Origin: Natrinema soli
Lineage (GTDB): Archaea > Halobacteriota > Halobacteria > Halobacteriales > Natrialbaceae
Assembly: GCF_028618695.1 (NCBI RefSeq)
Contig: NZ_JAQIVI010000081.1
Location: 1-41,890, forward strand
Direction: 5' to 3'
Length of the DNA stretch: 41,890 nucleotides
How positions within the stretch are numbered: position 1 is the first letter of the stretch; each line of letters starts with the position of its first letter. A program made the translations under genes and the position numbers. The notes under the pieces are model-generated. The model saw nothing but the letters and a program-made list of their open reading frames with translations. It did no database searches and was not told the DNA's origin. Positions 8,234 through 16,612 of the stretch are shown one piece after another.

Positions 8234-9240
8234 TGTCGCTTCAACCCTTGATCTGCTATAGTAGAAGTTAGAAATAACCACTCACTCTTGGAATTAGAGA
8301 GTTGATCAAGAGCGGTATCGATCGCTGTTGTTAACTCGGCAAGTGAGTCGAAAAATCGGTTGCTACGACCTCTTTGTAGTTGCCGCCAACACTCTTTGAC
8401 GGGGTTCAATTCCGGAGAATACGGCGGAAACGTAATAACGTCGAGATCGTCACGGCCGTCAGGTCCGTGACGGCCGATGCTTAAAAGTACGGCGCGCCAT
8501 CCAGAACAACGATCAAGTTGTCTTCGAACTCGTTACATACTGTAAAAATGGTATTTTCCGTGCTTACATGTAAAAATCCTTTAAATAGGGGAAAATCAAT
8601 CGCCGTTCTAAATAATCACAGCTAAAAGACACGTCCAATCGCGTTGTCCGGACAATTCGACAGATGCCCGCGTGCTGCGCGGAAACCATGCGATACGCGG
8701 CTTAATCTGCACAGATCTCTTGGTTTGATGAGGCGGACTACGGTGTCGTCCATCTCCCGATGATTTTTTGAGCTACAGCGGACTCGATGACTGTATATCG
8801 TACCTCTTAAGATCTTAATCCCATATATTTCAATAATAACTGGTAACTGTAGCCAAAAACTCGATAACGTAGGATTCGACAAGAGGCTGTTGGACGAGTG
8901 CTGGCGTCATATGTCTCGATGCCAACTTTTTAGGCGACTCGTAGAGAACCTTTTCGAACTTTACTTACCATGCTCCTGAGTTTTTTCACCTTCTTCCAGA
9001 TTTATGCCATCAGTTACGACGTGCTCAAGCGACTCAATACTACTGAGTCGCTTGAGCCAGCTATAGATTGTCCGTTGCTGAACGGCATACCACTCGGCTA
9101 ACTCGGTTTGCGTGACACCGTTCTTGTACGTGATCGCCGCTAGTAACCGTTCTGTCGGCTTCTTTCGATCGGTACTGTCTAGATAAGGGAAACCGCAAGA
9201 CAGGACGACAATGAAGTGACGGTATCGGTTGTGAAATTAC
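8230..9240 (-). pseudogene. Decayed IS630-type transposase
   Basis: Reading the minus strand from right to left, three pieces of one transposase appear in order but in different frames. An N-terminal helix-turn-helix piece (about 9194-8961: RKKPTERLLAAITYKNGVTQ, then TELAEWYAVQQRTIYSWLKR) ends in a stop. A middle DDE piece (about 8740-8608) reads QTKRSVQIKPRIAWFPR and SVELSGQRDWTCLL, with the first catalytic Asp changed to His. C-terminal pieces carry VVLDGAPYF (about 8500) and FPPYSPELNPVKECWRQLQR (about 8430), running to a stop at 8230. Frameshifts and stops separate the pieces, so no active enzyme is made. The DDE order and the HTH are those of haloarchaeal IS630/Tc1-like elements. Terminal repeats and TA target duplications could not be identified confidently. 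Confidence 0.85.
9023..9057. repeat. Perfect 14-bp inverted repeat (7-base loop) inside the IS630 remnant
   Basis: The arms GCTCAAGCGACTCA (9023-9036) and TGAGTCGCTTGAGC (9044-9057) are exact reverse complements around ATACTAC. It lies in the segment encoding the end of the helix-turn-helix domain of the dead transposase, so it may be a chance product of the coding sequence or a structure in the transposase mRNA. Confidence 0.8.
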
Positions 9241-9530
9241 CATCTATGATTTAACATAAAGAGACCCTGTTCCACGAGCAGCGAAAATTCGGCTGCTTCA
9301 GCAAACGTCCCATAAACAGTAATGGTCCCAGATCCCATCGGTGTTGCTTCGACAGACGCTGAAACGGCGTTTGACGTTAGAATCGCTTAACTAGACAGTG
9401 CCTTTCGATCCATATTGTCGGGAGAATTTTGCAACTCTTTGGCAGAGTTATCATCAAGATTATATACTGGATACAACAACATTTTATGAGTAGAAAATTC
9501 TAAAGGCTATTAAAGACAGTATTCACTCGA
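9241..9530. other. Intergenic stretch with a possible coding remnant
   Basis: 290 bases between the transposase remnant and the SMC-like gene, AT-rich towards 9530. On the minus strand about 9395-9246 one frame stays open and reads ATPMGSGTITVYGTFAEAAE then SLLVEQGLFML, with fairly GC-rich third positions but no start. It may be the tail of a lost gene; I do not recognise it. No RNA gene is seen. Confidence 0.3.
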
Positions 9531-11486
9531 CTATATCTTGGTAATACGGCTATAGCTCTCGCCAAGCGCTGCGGCATCCTCTTCTAGTAGTGCGACGATG
9601 AGATAGTCTGCATATCCCTCCAAATATTCGACGAGATCGGCGATGCGTTTTGCATCAATCGCTTCAATCGAATCGATAAGCATGAACGGAACCCTCTCAT
9701 AGACTTCGTGAACAAGGTAGCCTGCGAGGGCAAATACGACCCCTGTCACTTCCCGCTCACTTTCACTCAGATGATCGACGGTGTCCTCGTATACCGTACC
9801 TGACTCATTGCTTCGGACGATATGAAGTGTAAATCTATCTTGGTCGACTTTCCGCCGTCCCTCGCGAACTGATTCTTGAGTCCGTTCGATCCAGATCCGT
9901 TCCAGGTTGTCGTAACCGAGGAGATCGAGTACCGCCTCCATATGTTCGTTGAACTCCGCTATCGATTGTTTTTGGAGTTGCTCAATGTGTGTTCGAAGGT
10001 CCTCGAGTTCCGCGATAACATCTTCCCGCTGTATTTTGAGATCCTCACGCTCACCCAACTGGTCTTGGATAGATTCGATCTCATCTTCGACACTATCCAA
10101 CTCCGATTTAAGGTCCTGCAGTTCGAACTCGAGATAGTTTATCCGTTCTTGAACCTCAAGAACCTCGCTGTGGTCCTCTTCTTGCAGGGATTCGACGTCG
10201 CTTTCGAGCTGAGATATTTCGTTTGACAGGTCTTCTTCCTTACTCTGCAGGGACTCAATCGTCTCTCGTCTCTCGTCAATCTCGGTTTCAGTTCGTTCGA
10301 TGCTCCGCTCTAGTTGATCGTAGCTTTTCTGTCGCTCCTGAAGATCATTTTTCTCGTTCTGTAATTCCTTTATATTCTGTTTGAGTGATTGTTGTTTCTG
10401 AATCTTCTCCTCTTGTAGCGAGCGGAGTTCCTCAAGGTTGGATTCGATCTGCTCCTGTGCGACCCTCGTCCCACATGTCCAACAGGTAATATCTTCCTCG
10501 GTCGAAAGGAGTTCGTCAGTAACCGCTCCATCGGTCGTGTCCGGATCGGAGTGCAGTTGGCTAACGACCTCCGGTTTTGCCTCGTTCACGAAATTATTGT
10601 TGAATTGGATAACTGACTGGAGCTCAGTGGTTGTTTGTTCAATTTCCTCAACTTGGCCACGCAACCGTTGCATTTTTTCTTCGAGGATCGACACTCGTCC
10701 GTCGGGAATCGGTTCTAAGTCGTCGAATTGCGACTGCTTATCCGTAAGGTCATCCTCAAGTGCGTCGATGCTTTCGCGTTCGGACTGGATTTCCTGCTGT
10801 GTCGAATTAAGACGAGACCTCGTCTGTTGCAGTTTCGTCATCTTCGTATCCAGCTCTTCGTTTTCCTTCTTTGATTCCTCGATTCCTTTGTCTATCTCTT
10901 CGAGTTGAGATCTTTTATTCGCTAACTTCTCTTCTTTTTCGGAAATGCGATCCTCAATATCACGCTTCTCTGATTCGAGCTGTGGGAGCTGATTCGAGTA
11001 CTCGTCTAGCGTGGAAATTTTGGAATCAATGCGATCCTTTTCGTCTTCTAACTCGCTAATCTGCCTATCTATCTCTCCCGTGTCTACTGGCCGCATAATA
11101 ATTTCCCTCAGGTCGTCATCGTTTGCGACAGCTTGACGGCACTCGTTCGTTTCCAGCAGGAACGCGAAGAGATCGGCCAGTGTCGGGTCCTCTAGGTACG
11201 GGTCTCCGTCCGTGATTACTTGGTCTCCCTGACGGCTGAGGTTCCGGGTATACGTTTCACCATTAAGCTCAAGATCAACGGCCCCTTCATCGGCATTCGC
11301 TTTTAGTGTTGCATTGTTGCTTCCGACGACCGCCATCACTGCTTGGAGAAACGATGTCCGATTTGTCGCATTACGACCAGTAAGGATCGAGATTCCCGGA
11401 TCGATCTCGACTGAAGTTTGATCGATCCCACCGATGTTCTGCACGTCAATAGTTACTGGTTCTACTGTAGACTTTCCTTGTGCCAT
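9531..11486 (-). CDS. Archaea-specific SMC-like ATPase with zinc-hook-like CxxC
   Basis: 651 residues with SMC/Rad50 architecture. An N-terminal ATPase half has a Walker-A position GRNATNRTS (37-45), where the usual GKS/GKT lysine is Arg. A long coiled coil (about 145-330) leads to a CWTCG hook (C335, C338), then a returning coiled coil to about residue 520. The C-terminal ATPase half carries a signature-like HLSESEREVTGVVFALAGYL and a Walker-B-like FMLIDSIEAID. This matches the haloarchaeal SMC-related (Sph-type) proteins, thought to act on DNA or chromosome organisation; the Arg in Walker A looks family-typical in my memory but should be checked. It lies 288 bases downstream of an RdfA-family gene on the same strand, inside an insertion-sequence-rich zone. 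Confidence 0.82.
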   Translation of the reverse strand: MAQGKSTVEPVTIDVQNIGGIDQTSVEIDPGISILTGRNATNRTSFLQAVMAVVGSNNATLKANADEGAVDLELNGETYTRNLSRQGDQVITDGDPYLEDPTLADLFAFLLETNECRQAVANDDDLREIIMRPVDTGEIDRQISELEDEKDRIDSKISTLDEYSNQLPQLESEKRDIEDRISEKEEKLANKRSQLEEIDKGIEESKKENEELDTKMTKLQQTRSRLNSTQQEIQSERESIDALEDDLTDKQSQFDDLEPIPDGRVSILEEKMQRLRGQVEEIEQTTTELQSVIQFNNNFVNEAKPEVVSQLHSDPDTTDGAVTDELLSTEEDITCWTCGTRVAQEQIESNLEELRSLQEEKIQKQQSLKQNIKELQNEKNDLQERQKSYDQLERSIERTETEIDERRETIESLQSKEEDLSNEISQLESDVESLQEEDHSEVLEVQERINYLEFELQDLKSELDSVEDEIESIQDQLGEREDLKIQREDVIAELEDLRTHIEQLQKQSIAEFNEHMEAVLDLLGYDNLERIWIERTQESVREGRRKVDQDRFTLHIVRSNESGTVYEDTVDHLSESEREVTGVVFALAGYLVHEVYERVPFMLIDSIEAIDAKRIADLVEYLEGYADYLIVALLEEDAAALGESYSRITKI

Positions 11487-11508
11487 CTATAGGTAATTAA
11501 TCCTGCTA

Positions 11509-11519
11509 TCTATTTATAA
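11509..11519 (-). promoter_or_regulatory. TATA box of the SMC-like gene
   Basis: On the minus strand CTTATAAATAG is centred about 28 bases before the ATG at 11486. The gene therefore probably has its own leaderless transcript in addition to any read-through from the rdfA-type gene. Confidence 0.65.
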
Positions 11520-11774
11520 GCGTCGGCGTTCCGAGTGCCGGTGATGAATCGGGGCCCACTACTGCATTGTAAACTCGTCTTCGTCCATCTTCGCTATCGA
11601 TATTTAATATCTACCATCCGCGATTCTTTTATATGATATATCTCTATTCGAAGGTATAACGCCTATCTTAGCAAACAAAATCAGTACACATTCGATATTT
11701 ATAATATAAACATAGGAAAACTTAAATATATCTTTGTATAATTGGCGTTCGCTTGTTGATGGATCCCGACAGTC

Positions 11775-12425
11775 CTACTTCCGATCTTCCTCGCAATCGC
11801 ACCCTCCGTTTGATATGAACTCTGCTATCGGATACTGGATACCACACCGTTCACAGGTGACTTGAACTAGGACTGTGACACGTGTCGGACCACCGGAGAC
11901 ATAGTCGGACTGAGTGAGCTCGGACAGGATCTTCTCGGACACGGCGACTAAGCGGTTCTTGATTCGTCTGATGGTATTGATCCGAGCGGATACCCGTTCA
12001 TCGTCGGTTTGATTGTCGTGCGTATAGCTTGTGTTCCTTTCCTTGGTTAAATAGGTGTGTATTGCCTGACGAGAAACGAACTCCGAACGGAGCTGTTCGA
12101 CATCGATTCCATATTGTTTGAGTTTGTTCTCAGTTTTGATCCGAGTGCCGCTGCTTATGTCGTCGTCAGTCAATAGTTCGTAGTAATTCTCCGCTTCACC
12201 GTCTAGCACGTTCGTCGTGTTTCGTGCAAGCACCGCCGCGAGTAGTTCCGTGTTAAAGTATTCTGCCAATGCACGGAGGCTCATTCGGTCTTCCTCTCGG
12301 GTCCAGCGTTCCTCAAGTTCCTCGCCGAGGCCCACTAAGTCGTATTGTTTGATCAGTTTCGCTACCTTGCTCGCCGATCGTGAAGTTGTTTTTCCCCCGC
12401 TCGTGCTGTCATTTGATCCAGTCAT
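11775..12425 (-). CDS. rdfA: RdfA-family (rod-determining factor) protein
   Basis: 216 residues, cytosolic, no signal or membrane segment. The N-terminal part (SKVAKLIKQYDLVGLGEELE) followed by WTREEDRMSLRALAEYFN is characteristic of the haloarchaeal RdfA family, which was named from Haloferax volcanii mutants affected in rod shape. A DDDISSGTRIKTENKLKQYG segment suggests a DNA-binding-like helical domain. The C-terminus has a putative metal site, CERCG followed 17 residues later by CDC. Many haloarchaea have several paralogues, so equivalence to the cell-shape gene is not certain. A TATA-like GGCTTATCTG at about 12449-12458 on the minus strand lies about 28 bases before the ATG. Downstream, 288 bases of AT-rich DNA separate it from the SMC-like gene. 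Confidence 0.75.
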   Translation of the reverse strand: MTGSNDSTSGGKTTSRSASKVAKLIKQYDLVGLGEELEERWTREEDRMSLRALAEYFNTELLAAVLARNTTNVLDGEAENYYELLTDDDISSGTRIKTENKLKQYGIDVEQLRSEFVSRQAIHTYLTKERNTSYTHDNQTDDERVSARINTIRRIKNRLVAVSEKILSELTQSDYVSGGPTRVTVLVQVTCERCGIQYPIAEFISNGGCDCEEDRK

Positions 12426-12482
12426 TGCTAATAAAGAATCAGGTCGGTTCAGATAAGCCTTTATCGGTTGAGTTTGGTGGCG

Positions 12483-12493
12483 CTGTTCAGATA
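12483..12493 (+). repeat. Left-end-like motif of IS6-type remnant 1 (11-bp direct repeat, copy 1)
   Basis: CTGTTCAGATA sits 35 bases before the start of the first IS6 transposase remnant, in the context GGCGCTGTTCAGATAC, which resembles an IS6 terminal repeat. The same 11 bases recur in the same orientation at 13184-13194, and GTTCAGATA also occurs at 12447-12455. Confidence 0.45.
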
Positions 12494-12527
12494 CGGTCTG
12501 AAAAGCAAGTAGGAAGTCTAGGTATGC

Positions 12528-13196
12528 ATGCCCGAATTCAACTGCCTCAACGATCCAAGCGCTGGCATTCAGTTAGATTTTGTGGAGCAGGAAGCGACAC
12601 CGCGCGAGTTGATGCGATTGAGTATCCAGCTTCATCCGGCTGAACTACCACTTTTGTATACTGTTTCTGTGTTAGTGAAGTCCGGTACCGAACGGACTAG
12701 GTCAGCGAGTCATAAGTGGATACAGAAAGCCGATCTACAGCCAGCAATCAGGGACCAACCGGATCACGTTGCGCTCGACGAACCGTGATTCAACTCAACG
12801 ATCAGCGCTATTGGCTGTACACTGCTGCCGACTCGAAACAAAAGAGGTTCTCCATGTACAGCTCTATTTAACGGGAAATACAGCTCTTCTCTCGATTTTC
12901 TGAGTGAATTCATAGAGAAATATAACGTCGAGGGCACTGTGTTTCTTGTCGATTCAGTACCGTAGCTCAACGCTGCACTTCCAACCAGGGACTCCGAGTT
13001 CGATACGAAAAACACGGAAATCGGAACACTGTCGAACGACTCTTCCAAGAGATAAAACAACGTACTTCCCAGTTTGGAAACTATTTTAGAAACGCCGATC
13101 CAGCAACTGCCACATGGTTGCAGAGCTACGCATACTACTGGAACCAGCTAATCCGGACAATGCTAGGTTTGGTATTCGGAATACTGTTCAGATAAG
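12528..13196 (+). pseudogene. Frameshifted IS6-type transposase (remnant 1)
   Basis: Starts normally at ATG 12528 (MPEFNCLNDPSAGIQLDFV, then RTRSASHKWIQKADLQPA) with the N-terminal zinc/HTH region of haloarchaeal IS6 transposases. The frame breaks at DE|TVIQLNDQRYWLYTAAD near 12780, exactly at the first catalytic Asp region. Later pieces EGTVFLVDSVP and FQEIKQRTSQFGNYFRNAD, and finally TWLQSYAYYWNQLIRTM, occur in other frames with stops between. At least three frameshifts or stops make it inactive. It lies on the strand opposite to the adjacent RdfA-type gene and begins about 100 bases upstream of that gene's start. Confidence 0.85.
13184..13194 (+). repeat. 11-bp direct repeat, copy 2 (possible left end of IS6 remnant 2)
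   Basis: CTGTTCAGATA repeated in the same orientation as at 12483. Because an IS6 right end should be inverted, this copy may be the left end of a second, mostly deleted IS6 element whose transposase tail is at 13339-13446. Confidence 0.4.
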
Positions 13197-13338
13197 GATT
13201 GAAGATATAGCGTACTTTTTGGGTCTGTGTCAGAAATCGCTAGCCTTATCAGTTCTACTGATCAAAGCGATAGGTTTTGTAGAATAAGGGGCAACCCGCG
13301 GCTGTTTCTGAAGGACAATACTCAAATCCATTTTAAAC

Positions 13339-13446
13339 CATATGTCCCAAATACTATATCTATTCGCAGAATTTAGTATTGCTGACGCAGAAACTGCGAA
13401 CGAGTGGCTCAGATCTTTCCCTTTCGTATGGAACATACTTCTTTAG
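13339..13446 (+). pseudogene. C-terminal fragment of a second IS6-type transposase
   Basis: One frame reads AEFSIADAETANEWLRSFPF then VWNILL and stop (13444-13446). It matches the end of IS6 transposases and duplicates the same region of remnant 1 (NADPATATWLQSYAYYWNQL), so it must come from a different copy. The rest of this element, apart from a possible left end at 13184, is missing. Confidence 0.7.
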
Positions 13447-13517
13447 ATCATCGGTATCCGATATTTGATTGAGAGTATTTCTATAACCGATAAATTTATT
13501 TGTCCAAAGGTAATAGA

Positions 13518-13640
13518 ATGGGAAATTGGATGGATGCTGGCCCAGATCGTTCGCTTATCATCGACAGTCCCGGGTTTGTTGACGGGCTCGGATATCCGTA
13601 CGGATTGGGTGGGGAGTCGGTAAGATTTTGTGTTCTCTGA
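13518..13640 (+). CDS. Possible 40-residue protein of unknown function with a promoter-like box
   Basis: ATG at 13518 opens a 40-residue frame (begins MGNWMDAGPDRSLIIDSPGF, ends VRFCVL). A GATAAATTTATTTG stretch at about 13488-13501 is placed about 25 bases upstream, as in a leaderless haloarchaeal gene. The peptide is glycine-rich and resembles the first residues of a longer enzyme, so it may be a truncated gene. I do not recognise a family. Confidence 0.25.
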   Translation: MGNWMDAGPDRSLIIDSPGFVDGLGYPYGLGGESVRFCVL

Positions 13641-14430
13641 TGGACTAACTATGACTGACTTATCTTTGTCATAGCTTTTCTTCGATCCTGTTCTTGTGGC
13701 TTGTCCTCAATTATCTCTCGATATAATTTATAATATTTTATTATATATTAATATAATAAACACAAGAATAAAAATAACTAAATGACATAAGTAAACTGTG
13801 GTCCATAACGGGTATCTGGATTATTATGACGCTCTTAGTGGTGTCATAGCAATTCTGTATCCGTCTGTCATGGCTGTGTAACTCCTTCTCACTCTCTGTT
13901 CGATATATTCAGAGTATCGATTCTCCAGAGTGAGATGGGAGATCCCAGCCGTGAAAGTCAGTCGAACGGAATATATATTCCCCAATTCTCCAGTATCCGG
14001 TTCTAAAGGGGATTCTGGACATGGAATGCATCGAGTTCGCTATTGGAAGTAATCCATTCCAAATATATAAAATATCTTCCACCAATTGTTCTACCCCGGT
14101 CGTAGACTGACTCTCTGGCATTTCTAGACATTATGCAAGATGAATAGTAACAAAATTATATTGGTTCGATATAATCAGAGAGCGCTTCACCCTTCTGACC
14201 TCCCGTCACTGAACTGTGACAGTGACTCATTGCGTACTCATTACACCCGATATTTCACCAAATCATTCGCGTCCCGTCTTTCAGTCCGGTTCATTGCTCC
14301 GTATCTGCTACAAACGAGTTCGAGAGCCGTATTTGCCATTGGTTCGATATCTAAGAGTAGCTTTCGTACGTGGAACTCCTCCTGTCGCAGTGCAACACTT
14401 CTCGTAACTGTATAGGGAATTCATCTCTCT
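13641..14430. other. AT-rich gene-poor stretch
   Basis: About 790 bases with no convincing gene. 13720-13800 is very AT-rich (runs such as TATAATTTATAATATTTTAT). A 70-codon frame on the minus strand (14121-13909, starting MPESQSTTGVEQLVEDILYI) and a 91-codon frame on the plus strand (14140-14415) have no recognisable family and no haloarchaeal codon bias. It reads as degenerate DNA left by insertion-sequence turnover. Confidence 0.5.
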
Positions 14431-14442
14431 GGATATACCGAA

Positions 14443-14451
14443 CACTTATGC
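14443..14451 (+). promoter_or_regulatory. TATA-like box of the IclR regulator gene
   Basis: CACTTATGC is centred about 29 bases before the ATG at 14476, consistent with a leaderless transcript. Confidence 0.5.
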
Positions 14452-14475
14452 TGATCCGCCGAATACTCCGCTACT

Positions 14476-15264
14476 ATGGAACCAGAAGTTGGCGAACGAA
14501 GGCGAGTACAAACCGCTGATAATCTTCTCAACATCATCGGGATTATCGACGAGAATGACGGAGCAGGGGTGAGCGAGATTGCGGACGAGGTCGGTCTCGC
14601 GAAAAGTACCGTTCACGAATATTTGTATACACTTGTTGATCGGAAGTACCTAGTAAACCAGAATGGAGAGTACCAACTCGGATTAAAGTTCTATACCCAC
14701 GGGATTTCCGCAAAGGACCAGTATGACTTCTTACCAACGGCAGAGCCATATCTCGAGAAACTAGCTGACGAGACCGGCGGAGGAGTCGCAGTCGTCGTTG
14801 AGGAGCACGGAATTTCCGTGATCGTACAGACCGCAAGGGGAGAACACGCTGTCGAGACGCACGCTAATACGCGAAACGGCCATCGTCAACACCTCCACTG
14901 TCATGCTGCCGGAAAAGTGATTCTGGCACATATGGATGAGGAAGATATCTATCAGATCATCGAGCGATACGGGTTGCCAGAAAAGACGGCGAACACCATT
15001 ACGGATCCCCAAGAACTGTTTGAAGAGCTAGCAGATATTCGAGAGCAAGGGTATGCCGTGAACGATGAGGAGACGGATCGAAAGGTCAAGGCGATCGCTG
15101 CCCCGATTTTCTCTCAAAACGACGATATCGTCGGTGCCTTGGCGATCGATGGGCCAGCCGGCTGGATGGATCGCAAGGATTTCGAAGCAAACTTCCCGGA
15201 CCATCTGACAAGTGCCGTCGACGAGATAATGCTCCGCTACGACTGGAACAAACCCTCTGAGTGA
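14476..15264 (+). CDS. IclR-family transcriptional regulator
   Basis: 262 residues, the standard IclR length. The N-terminal winged helix-turn-helix (VSEIADEVGLAKSTVHEYLY, about residues 33-52) is followed by a C-terminal effector-binding GAF-like domain with the family's HCHAAGKVILAHM and AIAAPIFSQNDDIVGALAI segments. Such regulators bind small aromatic or aliphatic acids and switch catabolic genes. It is the first gene of the catabolic island, on the same strand and 172 bases before the first thiolase-like gene, so it is the obvious candidate regulator for the island. Whether it represses or activates cannot be seen. Confidence 0.9.
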   Translation: MEPEVGERRRVQTADNLLNIIGIIDENDGAGVSEIADEVGLAKSTVHEYLYTLVDRKYLVNQNGEYQLGLKFYTHGISAKDQYDFLPTAEPYLEKLADETGGGVAVVVEEHGISVIVQTARGEHAVETHANTRNGHRQHLHCHAAGKVILAHMDEEDIYQIIERYGLPEKTANTITDPQELFEELADIREQGYAVNDEETDRKVKAIAAPIFSQNDDIVGALAIDGPAGWMDRKDFEANFPDHLTSAVDEIMLRYDWNKPSE

Positions 15265-15436
15265 TACCGTCCTCAGTACAGAAAAGAATCAATGGAGGGA
15301 CGATCGGTTTCTTTATTTCGTCACCAACTCCCGACAGCGAAGATTCGGTCACCTCTTTTCGCGAGGCCCATTTGAGTAGTCAATCCTGATGGTTAGCTAC
15401 CGAAAGGTTCTTGGTGTGGGTTTCTTATATCATGAT

Positions 15437-16612
15437 ATGAGTATTCGTAACAGTGCATGTATAGCAGGTGCATACGAGCATCCAACGAGGGAGGCACCGG
15501 ACAAATCGACGGCTCAACTCCACGCCGAAATCGCTCGTGGCACATTGGCGGATGCGGGGATCGAGAAAGACGATGTCGATGGTTATCTGACCGCGGGAGC
15601 ACCTGGGTGGTTACAGGGCCTGACGATGGCGGATTATCTGGGACTTGAGGACCTTTCGTATGTCGATACGACCGACGTCGGCGGGTCTTCGTACATCTCA
15701 CACGTGGGCCACGCCGCGGCCGCGATCAAGACAGGAAAGGCCGATGTCGTATTGATCACGCTGGCCGGTAGGCCGCGTTCCGCATCCGGTGGCGCCGACC
15801 CCGAAGGGGGATCGACGCCCGCACCCGGCAGTGCATTCGAGGACGTGTTCGGAACATCGACGGCCGGCTCGTATGCACTGGCAGCCCAGCGACATATGGC
15901 GGAGTACGGTACGACACCGGAACAACTTGCTGAGATTCGTGTCGCCGCCTCACAGCATGCCCAGCACAACGACCACGCGATGCATCAGGATCCGGTCACC
16001 ATCGAGGATGTCGTCAGCTCTCGGATGATCAGTGACCCACTTCACCTGTTAGATTGCTGCGTGATCAGCGACGGTGGAGGCGGACTGTTGGTGGTTAGTC
16101 CTGAAGTGGCTGACGGCCTAGATCGAGAATCCCCCGTGATCCTGGGTCATGGCGAAGCACCGAAACACCGTGAGGCCGGACGCATGGACATCACGTACAC
16201 CGGCGCTGTTGAGTCTGGTCCCCGTGCCTTTGAGGAGGCGGACGTACGCCCTGACGACATCGACTATGCGTCGATCTACGATTCGTTTACCATTACCGTC
16301 CTCGAAACCCTGGAGGACTTGGGGTTCTGTGAGAAAGGCGAAGGCGGATCGTTCGTTGAAGGCGGTACTCTGCAGGCGCCAGACGGTGAGTTACCGTTCA
16401 ATACAGATGGTGGCGGCCTATGTAACAACCATCCGGGTAACCGAGGAGGGATGACCAAGGTCATCGAGGCAGTTCGTCAGCTGCGGGGCGAGGCTAACCC
16501 CGAAGTTCAGGTTGACGACTGCGCGCTCGCGCTCGCACACGGCACCGGCGGAAACATCTCGATACGGATGGAGAGCGTTACGCTCGTCCTTGGAGAGGAG
16601 GGATACCTATGA
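15437..16612 (+). CDS. Thiolase-like (SCP2-type) acyl-CoA lyase/thiolase lacking the catalytic Cys, copy 1
   Basis: 391 residues with the thiolase fold. Start at 15437 (MSIRNSACIAGAYEHPTREA) is chosen because it aligns without gaps to the second copy (MRSDKRAYIAGAFEHPTRKA); an upstream in-frame ATG exists at 15389. Where thiolases have the nucleophilic Cys (V-N-x-x-C-x-S/T-G), this protein reads DVGGSSYISHVGHA (residues 80-93) with no Cys. The second-half motifs are kept as NNHPGNRGGM and ALAHGTGGN, the His-type ending seen in the SCP2 subfamily. Its stop overlaps the start of the DUF35 gene by 4 bases (ATGA), indicating translational coupling and a complex. By analogy with Cys-less Ltp2/DUF35 steroid aldolases it may be a retro-aldolase; this is inference. 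Confidence 0.82.
   Translation: MSIRNSACIAGAYEHPTREAPDKSTAQLHAEIARGTLADAGIEKDDVDGYLTAGAPGWLQGLTMADYLGLEDLSYVDTTDVGGSSYISHVGHAAAAIKTGKADVVLITLAGRPRSASGGADPEGGSTPAPGSAFEDVFGTSTAGSYALAAQRHMAEYGTTPEQLAEIRVAASQHAQHNDHAMHQDPVTIEDVVSSRMISDPLHLLDCCVISDGGGGLLVVSPEVADGLDRESPVILGHGEAPKHREAGRMDITYTGAVESGPRAFEEADVRPDDIDYASIYDSFTITVLETLEDLGFCEKGEGGSFVEGGTLQAPDGELPFNTDGGGLCNNHPGNRGGMTKVIEAVRQLRGEANPEVQVDDCALALAHGTGGNISIRMESVTLVLGEEGYL

Noticed and set aside
6878..8281. 467-codon minus-strand frame opposite the SLC13-type transporter
   Set aside because: Extreme Arg/Asp/Glu composition, no domain; the plus strand encodes a clear membrane protein.
8456..8478. GTCACGG ... CCGTGAC inverted repeat as a regulatory hairpin
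   Set aside because: It lies inside the decayed DDE coding region of the IS630 remnant and has short arms; coding origin is the simpler explanation.
13909..14121. 70-codon minus-strand frame as a small gene
   Set aside because: AT-rich third positions unlike neighbouring genes, no family and no promoter at the expected distance.
15422..15430. TTCTTATAT as the promoter of thiolase-like copy 1
   Set aside because: It is only about 11 bases before the homology-supported ATG at 15437, too close for a leaderless start, and no usable start codon lies at the predicted transcript start.
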